DNA from: CAZIVP01 sp964542915
GTDB lineage: Bacteria; Calditrichota; Calditrichia; Calditrichales; Calditrichaceae
Direction of reading: 5' to 3'
DNA: 64,000 nucleotides
NCBI GenBank assembly: GCA_964542915.1
Contig: CAZIVP010000005.1
Location: 1 to 64,000 of the forward strand
Numbering within the stretch: the first letter of the stretch is position 1; each line of letters opens with the position of its first letter. Under the pieces are notes generated by a model. That model had not been told where the DNA came from, did not search any database, and saw only the letters and a program-made list of their open reading frames with translations. This document shows, piece by piece, positions 34,527-42,809 of this stretch. The translations under genes were made by a program, and so were the position numbers.

Positions 34527-36926
34527 GTGCAATACCCCCCGTTTCGTAATAAATACGGTTACTTTTCACCGGACGGCATGGAGTTCATTGTTACCAATCC
34601 GGAAACGCCAAGACCCTGGGTCAATATCATTTCCAACGGCGATTATGGATTTATTATAAGTCAGGCCGGCGGCGGCTTTTCCTGGCGCCGGCACGTTAAT
34701 TTGAACCGACTGACACGATGGTATCAGGATTTAATACGCGATGACTGGGGTAAATGGCTTTATCTCCGGGACCTGGAATCCGACGAACTATACTCCCTCG
34801 CCTATCAGCCGGTACAAAAACCGTATCACAGCTACCAGGTGCATCACGGATTAGGTTATACGGTATTTGAGCAGACGTTCCTGAACGGTTTAACAACACA
34901 ATGGACGCTGTTCGTCGATATTGAACAGCCGGTCGAAGTCTGGTATTGCGTCGTTCGCAACGACGCTAATAAACCAAAACACATTGAATTAACGTCTTAT
35001 CTGGAGTGGAATTTGGGCGTGGGGCCGGAGATCAATCGCGAGTTCCATAAGTTGTTTATCCACACGCGCTATGAAAGCGGATTGAATGCCATCCTTGCCG
35101 AAAAAAAATTATGGGAGGTCGAAAGCGACCGCGGACACTGGAATACCGAGTGGCCGTATACGGCATTCCATGCCGTTAACACAATGGTAACGGGATGGGA
35201 TACAAGCAAGGACAGGCTGATCGGTCGCCACGGATCGTTCATGAATCCGAAAGGCATTTCGAACGGACGCTTCTCGCAATCCTCCGGCCCGTTTGAAGAT
35301 GCGGCAGCCGCCCTAAGCACAACACTGCATATTGAGCCGGGTGAAGAAAAAGCCGTTATTTTCCTGCTTGGGCAGGTTGAGGCGGAAAAACAGCACGATA
35401 TCGAATCACTCATCAACCAATACGCGGATCCTGCGAAGGCCCAGGCGGCCTTACACCGGGTTCAAAAATATTGGCGGGCATTGACCGGACGCGCCTCCGT
35501 TCAAACACCGGACGAATCGTTCAACCTCTTAACCAATATCTGGTTAAAATATCAGGCCATATCCGGGCACCTGTGGTCCAGAACCGGCTATTATCAACAA
35601 TCCGGCGCTTACGGATTCCGCGATCAGCTCCAGACGAGCCAGATTTGGCTGCCCCTGAATCCCGATGGTATGCGCGACCAGATCATCCTGAACGCCCGAC
35701 ATCAATTCAGTAACGGGAAAGTTTTACACTGGTGGCACCCCTTGACCGACCAGGGGCTTGAAACCGACTTCACGGACGATCTTCTCTGGTTACCGTTCAT
35801 GACGGTTAAATACCTGAACGAAACGACGGATTTTGAAGTATTGAACCGGACTGTGCCGTATTACGATACCTCAGAGGGTACGCTGCTCGAGCACTGTTTA
35901 AAGACGATAGAGGTCGCCGCCGGCCGCTTCAGTGAACGCGGACTGCCCTTAATCGGGGCAGGAGACTGGTGCGACGGATTCAGCGCCGTGGGTCTGGGTT
36001 GGAAGGGCGAAAGCATTTGGTTGGGCATGTTTATCTATAAAATATTACGCGACTGGGCGGCTCTGTTAAAGCGCCTGGATTCCGTTAAGCACGATGATAC
36101 AATCCGGATTTATTCGAATCGAGCGGAAAATCTGAAACAAGCCATCAACACATTTGGCTGGAACGGTGCGTGGTATATCGCGGCCACCAAAGACGACGGC
36201 GCCGCCATCGGCGACCATTCGCAGGATGCGGCCCAAATCTATTTGATGAGCCAAACCTGGGCCATTATTTCGGGCGTGGCCGAAGACGAACGCAAACAAC
36301 AACTGCTACGAGCAATGCTGGATTACCTGGAATCGGACACGGGCTTAATGTTATTGAACCCCGCTTTTAAAACGCCGGACAAATTTATCGGTTATATCAC
36401 GCGATATGCGCCGGGTCTGCGTGAAAACGGCGGCGTTTACACCCACGCAGCCACATGGGGCGTACTGGCGCTGGCTATGGAGGGAAAGGCGAGCGACGCC
36501 CTTCGAATATTCAACAAATTGAATCCTGTTCTACAGGCGCAGAAAAACGCCGAACGATATAGCGCGGAACCGTATGTCATGCCGGGTAACAGCGACGGGC
36601 GGGATTCGGCTTTTACGGGCCGGGCAGGCTGGAGTTGGTATACCGGATCGGCGGGCTGGCTCTATACCATTGCCAGCGAACATATTGCGGGAGTTCGCCC
36701 CGAATACGACGGGCTACGTATCGATCCCTGCATTCCGGCGGAATGGCGCGAACTACATGTAACACGACGCTTCCGCGATGCGATTTATAACATTCATATT
36801 ATGAATCCCAACAATCTATCGGGCGGGGTTTACCACCACACGATCAACGGGCAGCGTATGAAGGGAAACCGGATCACCTGCCGCAAAAAGGGCGCCCATA
36901 ACGTTAAGATCGTATTGGGAGAGTGA
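34527..36926 (+). CDS. Glycoside hydrolase family 94 phosphorylase
   Basis: 799 residues from GTG 34527; GGAG is 12 bases upstream, and the KYGYFSPDGMEFIVTNPETPRPWVNIISN start is conserved in the family. The N-terminal beta-sandwich is followed by the (alpha/alpha)6 barrel with YRDQ-like GFRDQLQTSQIWL, HWWHPLTDQGLETDFTDDLLWLPF and GAGDWCDGFSAVG, where the Asp after Trp-Cys takes the place of the general acid in cellobiose phosphorylase (WND there). SGRAGWSWYTGSAGWLY-type sequence near the end binds phosphate and substrate. It has no signal peptide, so acts in the cytoplasm, splitting an imported beta-glucoside with phosphate to sugar 1-phosphate. Linkage specificity is unknown. Length fits the cellobiose/chitobiose/cellobionate group better than the roughly 1100-residue 1,2-beta-oligoglucan phosphorylases. 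Confidence 0.9.
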   Translation: MQYPPFRNKYGYFSPDGMEFIVTNPETPRPWVNIISNGDYGFIISQAGGGFSWRRHVNLNRLTRWYQDLIRDDWGKWLYLRDLESDELYSLAYQPVQKPYHSYQVHHGLGYTVFEQTFLNGLTTQWTLFVDIEQPVEVWYCVVRNDANKPKHIELTSYLEWNLGVGPEINREFHKLFIHTRYESGLNAILAEKKLWEVESDRGHWNTEWPYTAFHAVNTMVTGWDTSKDRLIGRHGSFMNPKGISNGRFSQSSGPFEDAAAALSTTLHIEPGEEKAVIFLLGQVEAEKQHDIESLINQYADPAKAQAALHRVQKYWRALTGRASVQTPDESFNLLTNIWLKYQAISGHLWSRTGYYQQSGAYGFRDQLQTSQIWLPLNPDGMRDQIILNARHQFSNGKVLHWWHPLTDQGLETDFTDDLLWLPFMTVKYLNETTDFEVLNRTVPYYDTSEGTLLEHCLKTIEVAAGRFSERGLPLIGAGDWCDGFSAVGLGWKGESIWLGMFIYKILRDWAALLKRLDSVKHDDTIRIYSNRAENLKQAINTFGWNGAWYIAATKDDGAAIGDHSQDAAQIYLMSQTWAIISGVAEDERKQQLLRAMLDYLESDTGLMLLNPAFKTPDKFIGYITRYAPGLRENGGVYTHAATWGVLALAMEGKASDALRIFNKLNPVLQAQKNAERYSAEPYVMPGNSDGRDSAFTGRAGWSWYTGSAGWLYTIASEHIAGVRPEYDGLRIDPCIPAEWRELHVTRRFRDAIYNIHIMNPNNLSGGVYHHTINGQRMKGNRITCRKKGAHNVKIVLGE

Positions 36927-36929
36927 ATC

Positions 36930-38324
36930 GTGAACATTACAAAGCTTCTGACCACCGTTTTTGTTTTACTGATTCTGCATATTAGCGGGGCAAAACCAAC
37001 GCCGAATGCTTCTTCAGATGCGGCCGTTTCTTTTTCCCTGAATCAGGATCAAAAAGCTTTTCTCGATACCTTGCAATATCGCACCTTTCTCTATTTCTGG
37101 CAGGAGTGTAATCCGGACAACGGACTCGTGAAGGATCGGTCCACATCCGATTCACCCGCCAGTATAGCGGCAACCGGTTTTGGCGTGGTTGCCTGGGCCG
37201 TTGGGGTTGAACGAGGTTGGATCTCCAGAGAGCAGGCAGCCGACCGCACCCTTGCCCTGCTAACTTTTTTAACCAACGCGCCACAAGGTCCCGAACCGGT
37301 TTCGAGCAGTTACCGTGGATTTTTTTACCATTTCCTGGACATGGATACGGGATTACGGAAGTGGGAATGCGAACTATCCACAGTTGATACCGCCTGGTTA
37401 CTGGCGGGCATTCGATTTGCGGTTCAGTATTATAATCGCGCTAATCCCAGGGAGCAGAGGATTCGGGAGTTAGGAAACGAACAAACCCGAGCCGTCCGGT
37501 GGGATTTTATGACCATGCCGGATTCCGGCCAATACGGAGGCTCCGTTTCGATGGGCTGGTATCCCGATAAAGGCCTGCACCACATGGGCTGGATCGGATA
37601 CAATGAAGCCCAGTATCTGTACATTCTTGCAGCGGGCAGCGGGTACAAGCACGCCGAAACGGCTTATCAACAATGGCTGCGCGACTACCAGTGGTTTGAA
37701 CCGTATCCCGGTTTGGGGCATGTCGGTTTCCCGCCGTTGTTTGGCCATCAGTACACACAGGTTTTTCTGGATTTGCGGAATCGTTATGATGATTACATGA
37801 AGGAAAAATACATCGATTATTTTGAAAACTCCCGGCGGGCGACCCTTGCACAGTGGTACTATGCCCGGGAAAATCCACTGCATTGGGAAGGGTACGATTC
37901 GTTGACGTGGGGTTGGACGGCCTGCGACGGTCCCGGACCGACATTTAATCACAATGGCAGTAAATTCCGGGGCTACGCCGCAAGGGGCATGATCGGGAAA
38001 GCGTACATCGCCTTCGATGACGGCACCATTGCCCCGACGGCTGCGGGCGGGTCCATTGTTTTTGCCCCGGAGATCGTAGTACCGACGTTGATGTCGATGT
38101 ATAACCGATTTAAGCATCGCGGTATCTGGGGGAAGTACGGCTTCGTCGATGCCTTCAATTTAAGCCTGGATTGGTTTGACAAGGATTATCTCGGCATTGA
38201 TCAGGGCCCGATTTTGTTGATGATCGAAAACTTCAGAAGCGGATTGGTTTGGAATTATTGTATGCAGGACTCGATCATCAAGCGCGGTTTAAAGCGCTTA
38301 AATTTCGTACAAACCAAACATTAG
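36930..38324 (+). CDS. Exported GH144-like beta-1,2-glucanase / glucoamylase-like protein (PF10091)
   Basis: 464 residues starting at GTG 36930, three bases after the GH94 stop, with GGGAGAG upstream. The signal peptide is LLTTVFVLLILHISGA. The PF10091 (alpha/alpha)6 domain spans about 40-455: TFLYFWQECNPDNGLVKDRS, IAATGFGVVAWAVGVERGW, GFFYHFLDMDTGLRKWECELSTVDTAWLLAGI, MGWIGYNEAQYLYILAAGS, FPPLFGHQYTQVFLDLRN and DDGTIAPTAAGGSIVFAPE. Characterised members of this fold in GH144 are endo-beta-1,2-glucanases. It has no sorting domain, unlike its paralogue at 49919, so it is probably periplasmic. Confidence 0.88.
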   Translation: MNITKLLTTVFVLLILHISGAKPTPNASSDAAVSFSLNQDQKAFLDTLQYRTFLYFWQECNPDNGLVKDRSTSDSPASIAATGFGVVAWAVGVERGWISREQAADRTLALLTFLTNAPQGPEPVSSSYRGFFYHFLDMDTGLRKWECELSTVDTAWLLAGIRFAVQYYNRANPREQRIRELGNEQTRAVRWDFMTMPDSGQYGGSVSMGWYPDKGLHHMGWIGYNEAQYLYILAAGSGYKHAETAYQQWLRDYQWFEPYPGLGHVGFPPLFGHQYTQVFLDLRNRYDDYMKEKYIDYFENSRRATLAQWYYARENPLHWEGYDSLTWGWTACDGPGPTFNHNGSKFRGYAARGMIGKAYIAFDDGTIAPTAAGGSIVFAPEIVVPTLMSMYNRFKHRGIWGKYGFVDAFNLSLDWFDKDYLGIDQGPILLMIENFRSGLVWNYCMQDSIIKRGLKRLNFVQTKH

Positions 38325-38352
38325 TTTCCACTAAACCATATGGAGCTTGAAC

Positions 38353-40602
38353 GTGAGTAAAGTAAACATTAAGTATTCAGGGTTTGCCGTATTATTTGTG
38401 TTGTTCTCTATATCGATCACTTTGAAAGCCGCCGATCAACAACCATCTCTGCAATCAACAGAAGCTTCACCATTCGTCCAACAATTACTCGCACGTATGA
38501 CGATTGAAGAAAAACTGGGGCAGGTCACGCAATATGCCTGGCCCGGCGATAAAGCCACACAGGATCAATTTAAAACGTTCGTCCGTCAGGGCGCCGTAGG
38601 ATCGTTTTTGAACATCGCCGGCGTTGCGAAATTAAGCGAACTTCAGAAAATGGCTGTTGAGGAGACGCGTCTGGGTATTCCCCTGCTTTTTGCAATGGAT
38701 GTGATTCACGGCTGGCGCACTGTCTTTCCCGTTCCTCTGGCCGAAGCCTCAAGCTGGAATCTTCGGGGTATCCGGAAATCGGCACGAATTGCCGCCGAGG
38801 AAGCATCGGCTCAGGGAATCCACTGGACGTTTGCGCCAATGGTCGATATTGCGCGCGATCCGCGTTGGGGAAGAATTGTAGAGGGATCGGGTGAAGATCC
38901 CTACCTTGGTTCGGAAATCGCCCGCGCCCGCGTACACGGATTTCAGTCGAATGATCTGACGGCGCCAAACACCCTGGCGGCCTGCGCCAAACATTTCGTC
39001 GCCTATGGCGCGGCGGAGGGCGGCCGGGATTACAACATTGCGGATATATCGGTCCCGACGTTAAGAGAGATTTACCTGCCGCCGTTCAAAGCAGCTGTCG
39101 AAGCCAACGTACAAACCGTTATGGCCGCCTTCAATGAATTGGCAGGCATTCCGATGCATGCCCATCCCAAAATGCTTGGGGGCGTCCTTAAACAGGAATG
39201 GTGCTTCAAGGGATTCGTCGTAAGCGACTATACCGGCGTGATGGAGTTATTACGCCATGGCGTCGCCGGCGATACCCTTGAAGCCGCCGAAAAAGCGCTG
39301 TCGGCGGGCATCGACATGGAAATGGTGAGCGGCTTTTTCTATCGCTCCCTCGCCGATGTTATTTCCGAACAACCCGAATTAGCCCGCCGTCTTGATAAGG
39401 CGGTGGAGCGAATACTTACCCTTAAAATGAAATTGGGCCTCTTTGATAAACCGTTTCGTTACCTGGACAGACAGAGAGAACAAAACGCATTGCTTACTGC
39501 GGAGGCCCGACAACATGCACGACAGATAGCACGTGAATCAATTGTATTGTTGAAGAACAATAAGGACGTGTTGCCGATTGATTACAATCCGGAAACCATC
39601 GCAGTGATCGGCGCTCTGGCAGACGATCAACGAGCTCCGCTGGGATCATGGGCCGGGGCGGGACGCAGTGAAGATGTGGTCAGTGTTTTACAGGGAATCA
39701 AACAAGCATTCGAACCACAAACCACGGTTTTATACCAGCCCGCCTACCGACTGGATGATTTTTCCCTGTCTGAACAAATGAATGAAATAGCGGCCGTTGC
39801 CCGCGATGCGGACCTTGTTTTTTTAGTCATCGGCGAACGGGGCGACATGTCGGGTGAGGCTGCTGCGCGGGCAAACATCGAATTACCCGGCGAACAGATG
39901 CGATTGGCGAACGCTGTGATTGAAACCGGTAAGCCCGTCGTTGCAATTTTAATGAACGGACGTCCCCTGGCTATTCCAAGGATTGTGGAACAGGTTCCGG
40001 CCATACTCGAATGTTGGTTTTTAGGTGTGGAAATGGGCAATGCCGTCGCCGATGTCATTACCGGTGAATACAACCCCTCTGCCAAGTTGCCGGTTACATT
40101 TCCCAGACACACCGGACAGATCCCGATTTATTACAACCATAAAAATACCGGCCGGCCTCCGGACAAAGACGAAAAATACACTTCAAAATATATCGATATT
40201 GACTGGAAACCCGCTTACCCGTTCGGACACGGTTTAAGCTACACAACATTTAAACTAACCGATGTTACCATACAAGAGAAAACTTTATCGAAGAACGATT
40301 CCATTCGAATCCATGGATTTATTGAAAACACCGGTGCAACGGCCGGTGCCGAGGTTGTACAATTATATTTCAGAGATCCGGTTGCCGGTATGACGCGACC
40401 GGTAAAACAACTCATACGGTTTAAACGAATCGTTTTGGAGGCCGGAGAGCGACAATCATTTTCATTTTCTTTGGCAGGTAACGAACTGACATATTGGAAC
40501 AGCAAATACGGTTGGCGCTTTGAACCCGGATATTTCAAATTTTTTATAGGAACGAGTTCGGTCGACTGCCACGAGATCACACGATTCATTTCTGAGGAAT
40601 AG
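38353..40602 (+). CDS. bglX: Glycoside hydrolase family 3 beta-glucosidase
   Basis: 749 residues from GTG 38353, placed 7 bases after GGAG; TTG 38347 is less likely. A signal peptide (FAVLFVLFSISITLKAA) sends it to the periplasm. The barrel domain shows LGQVTQYAW, PLLFAMDVIHGWRTVFPVPLAEASSWN, VDIARDPRWGRIVEGSGEDPYL, KHFVAYGAAEGGRDYN and the nucleophile Asp at about residue 292 in GFVVSDYTG. The alpha/beta sandwich (IAVIGALADDQRAPLGSW) and the C-terminal fibronectin III-like domain (YPFGHGLSYTTFKL) are complete, as in E. coli BglX. GH3 enzymes of this type remove glucose from beta-linked oligosaccharides, including sophorose. It follows the GH144-like gene by 28 bp in one operon. Confidence 0.94.
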   Translation: MSKVNIKYSGFAVLFVLFSISITLKAADQQPSLQSTEASPFVQQLLARMTIEEKLGQVTQYAWPGDKATQDQFKTFVRQGAVGSFLNIAGVAKLSELQKMAVEETRLGIPLLFAMDVIHGWRTVFPVPLAEASSWNLRGIRKSARIAAEEASAQGIHWTFAPMVDIARDPRWGRIVEGSGEDPYLGSEIARARVHGFQSNDLTAPNTLAACAKHFVAYGAAEGGRDYNIADISVPTLREIYLPPFKAAVEANVQTVMAAFNELAGIPMHAHPKMLGGVLKQEWCFKGFVVSDYTGVMELLRHGVAGDTLEAAEKALSAGIDMEMVSGFFYRSLADVISEQPELARRLDKAVERILTLKMKLGLFDKPFRYLDRQREQNALLTAEARQHARQIARESIVLLKNNKDVLPIDYNPETIAVIGALADDQRAPLGSWAGAGRSEDVVSVLQGIKQAFEPQTTVLYQPAYRLDDFSLSEQMNEIAAVARDADLVFLVIGERGDMSGEAAARANIELPGEQMRLANAVIETGKPVVAILMNGRPLAIPRIVEQVPAILECWFLGVEMGNAVADVITGEYNPSAKLPVTFPRHTGQIPIYYNHKNTGRPPDKDEKYTSKYIDIDWKPAYPFGHGLSYTTFKLTDVTIQEKTLSKNDSIRIHGFIENTGATAGAEVVQLYFRDPVAGMTRPVKQLIRFKRIVLEAGERQSFSFSLAGNELTYWNSKYGWRFEPGYFKFFIGTSSVDCHEITRFISEE

Positions 40603-40662
40603 CTGCTTTTAGCCAATTCAGACGGTTACAGGAGTTAATAGCGTAAAAAATTCATAAAATCA

Positions 40663-40704
40663 TTGACAAACTAAAAATCATTGACTAAAATGTAAACGTT
40701 TACA
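40663..40704 (+). promoter_or_regulatory. Promoter and LacI-type operator before the CBM9/TonB genes
   Basis: TTGACA (40663-40668), 17-bp spacer, TAAAAT (40686-40691), then the perfect palindrome TGTAAACGTTTACA (40691-40704) overlapping the -10 box. It is the same operator as at 33383. A leader of about 150 nt follows, which contains an AAAGGAGGTG stretch (about 40785-40794) with no close start codon. Confidence 0.88.
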
Positions 40705-40862
40705 CATTGCAAGCTAATCAAACCCTTAACTTAATGATAAGTATGAATTTTACTTTAAAAAAACGTTTTCAAAATAAATGATCGAAAGGAGGTGTAAAGC
40801 ATTAGAAGGTACATTTATAAGCGATTTAATTAAGCTTCTATCTTTAATTGGGAGGATTTTTT

Positions 40863-42740
40863 ATGAAACACAATATTTGTGTTATATGTCTGAGTTTACT
40901 ATTACTTGCCGCCTTTTCCGCAACACTCCGGGCGACTGAACGCCCCAACGTGATATGGGCGCGCACGACCTCGGAAGCCATCGCTTTAGACGGTCAGCTG
41001 AACGAATCGTCCTGGACAAAGGCGCAATCAATCAATCTCAAGTTCGGCGAGACGGATCAATACATACCCGGCAGCGGCTATCGGGTTGAAGCGGGCGTTG
41101 CTCCGAGCGATCCGATGGAGGCGGAATTGAAGTTTCTGGTCAAAGACAACAAACTATACATGGCAGCGGTCGTAGAGGACAGTTCGGTCGGCGGCGGTTT
41201 ATTCAACAAGTTTGACGGCTTTTTGATGAACCTGCGGGATCACAGCGTAGCGACGCGTCCGGCGCCGCCCTTTGAATATTTTTACGGCTGGGTCACCGAA
41301 GATTGGGCCAATCCCGAAACCGGTAATGTCGGCGCCGAACCGGATTTTTTCGGCTGGGCGGCCGATGATCGCGATGTGTGGGACGGCAAGACGGTTGTGC
41401 ACGGCGTCTCCAACAGCGACACCACGATTGATGAAGGCTATACCACCGAACTGATGTTTGATCTCGGCGCCCGCGGTTATGATGTAACCGATGAAGACGG
41501 CGATATCATCGAATTTAACATTTCGATCTACGACGCCGACTGGCAGTGGCCGTTGAACGAAGACAAATTCAGCGGAACCCGTGCGTGGTGGTGCGGGCCG
41601 TGGGGCAACGCTTCGGTGCATGACGTCGCCCGTATTTACGCCCGCCCGGATGTGACCACCGAATCGGGATCGGTTCCGATGGCGGGGCCTGAGATGATTA
41701 TTCCCAACGGCGTGCATCATGCGGCGCCGATGATCGACGGCAAGCTGGATGAGACGGTCTGGGCCAATGTGGAAGGATTTGATATCCGTTTCGGTGACGA
41801 TGAACTGCGTGCCGGCTATCCGGGCATCGGCCCTTATCGCAGCGGACAGTATCAGCCGCCGATCGATGAAAACACCGCCGCGGTTTTGGACCCCGGCGAC
41901 GCCACCGTCAAGGTCTTCTTCAAAGGCGACATGTTGTATCTTGGCGTGGATGCACGCGATCAGGCTGTGTGGGGTATTAACAATCCCGATATGTGGGACG
42001 GCATCCGTTTCGTGATCAACGATCGCGCCGAAACCGATGAGATTGAGCACGTATTGCTGCGCAAATCATTGACGGCGGTAATCGACACCCTGGGCAACTT
42101 GATGCCCACCGAAGATTTACCGGCATTGATCGATACCAGTGCCGCCTGGGTTGCCATGAGTTACAAGCCCAATACCACCGTCAACAATTATGATGATGTG
42201 GATGAAGGCTATCAGATCGAGATGGCGGTGGATTTAAAGGAGCTGGGTTATCCGGTCGGACGCGGCGACGGTGTATTGTTTTTCAGCGCCACGCTCTTCG
42301 ATGGCGAAAAGTTTGCCAACCCGGCCGATAATTACGGAACGCGCACATGGTTCTATCGCGAACACGCTTTCGCAGCCGCTCCCGTGTGGGCCTATATGGA
42401 TCCGTATACAACGGTAACGCCTCCCACGGCTATCGAAGACGACGTTGCGAATAATCTACCTAAAAAATTTGAACTGATGGGTAACTACCCCAATCCGTTT
42501 AATCCCTCCACAACCATTAAGTATGCCCTTCCGGCTGACGGTGAAGTGACGCTGTACGTGTATAATGTTATCGGCCAGCGCGTCGCTTCCATGCCCATGG
42601 GTATGCAAAAAGCCGGTTACAGGAAAATCCGGTTTGACGGAATGCAGATGAGCTCCGGATTGTATTTTTATCAGCTTGAATACAAAAAGGACGTGCACAG
42701 ACAGATAACCAAAACCGGAAGAATGCTGTTAATTAAATAA
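40863..42740 (+). CDS. Surface protein with two CBM9-like domains and Por sorting domain
   Basis: 625 residues from ATG 40863, 6 bases behind GGGAGG. A signal peptide precedes two tandem CBM9-like beta-sandwiches, each opening with the same phrase: IALDGQLNESSWTKA (about 40) and PMIDGKLDETVWANV (about 290). Each continues with KLYMAAVVEDSSV or MLYLGVDARDQAV strands and a GYTTELMFDL/GYQIEMAVDL strand. The last 85 residues form the sorting domain (NYPNPFNPSTTIKYALP...SSGLYFYQLEYKK). CBM9 modules bind the ends of soluble sugars, so this is probably the surface glycan-capture protein of the locus. It is the first gene under the third operator, and a strong terminator follows. Confidence 0.88.
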   Translation: MKHNICVICLSLLLLAAFSATLRATERPNVIWARTTSEAIALDGQLNESSWTKAQSINLKFGETDQYIPGSGYRVEAGVAPSDPMEAELKFLVKDNKLYMAAVVEDSSVGGGLFNKFDGFLMNLRDHSVATRPAPPFEYFYGWVTEDWANPETGNVGAEPDFFGWAADDRDVWDGKTVVHGVSNSDTTIDEGYTTELMFDLGARGYDVTDEDGDIIEFNISIYDADWQWPLNEDKFSGTRAWWCGPWGNASVHDVARIYARPDVTTESGSVPMAGPEMIIPNGVHHAAPMIDGKLDETVWANVEGFDIRFGDDELRAGYPGIGPYRSGQYQPPIDENTAAVLDPGDATVKVFFKGDMLYLGVDARDQAVWGINNPDMWDGIRFVINDRAETDEIEHVLLRKSLTAVIDTLGNLMPTEDLPALIDTSAAWVAMSYKPNTTVNNYDDVDEGYQIEMAVDLKELGYPVGRGDGVLFFSATLFDGEKFANPADNYGTRTWFYREHAFAAAPVWAYMDPYTTVTPPTAIEDDVANNLPKKFELMGNYPNPFNPSTTIKYALPADGEVTLYVYNVIGQRVASMPMGMQKAGYRKIRFDGMQMSSGLYFYQLEYKKDVHRQITKTGRMLLIK

Positions 42741-42746
42741 TCAAGA

Positions 42747-42783
42747 AAGGGGCTTTTTCCGATACCGGAAGAAGCCCTTTTTC
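42747..42783 (+). terminator. Rho-independent terminator
   Basis: A stem of GGGCTT plus TTCC pairs with GGAA plus AAGCCC around GATACC, with one bulge, and is followed by five T's. It lies 6 bases after the CBM9 gene stop. Partial read-through into the TonB receptor gene 27 bp downstream would give a high-to-low expression step. Confidence 0.85.
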
Positions 42784-42809
42784 TCATTATTACCTAACTG
42801 GAGAATGAT

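Noticed and set aside
36930..38324. True glucoamylase (alpha-glucan) activity for the PF10091 protein
   Set aside because: The family label is historical; characterised members are beta-1,2-glucanases, and the neighbouring genes are beta-glucan enzymes.
40778..40800. ATG followed by AAAGGAGGTG as a leader gene
   Set aside because: The frame overlaps the start of the CBM9 gene in another phase and has no ribosome site of its own; the GGAGG there has no start codon at proper distance.
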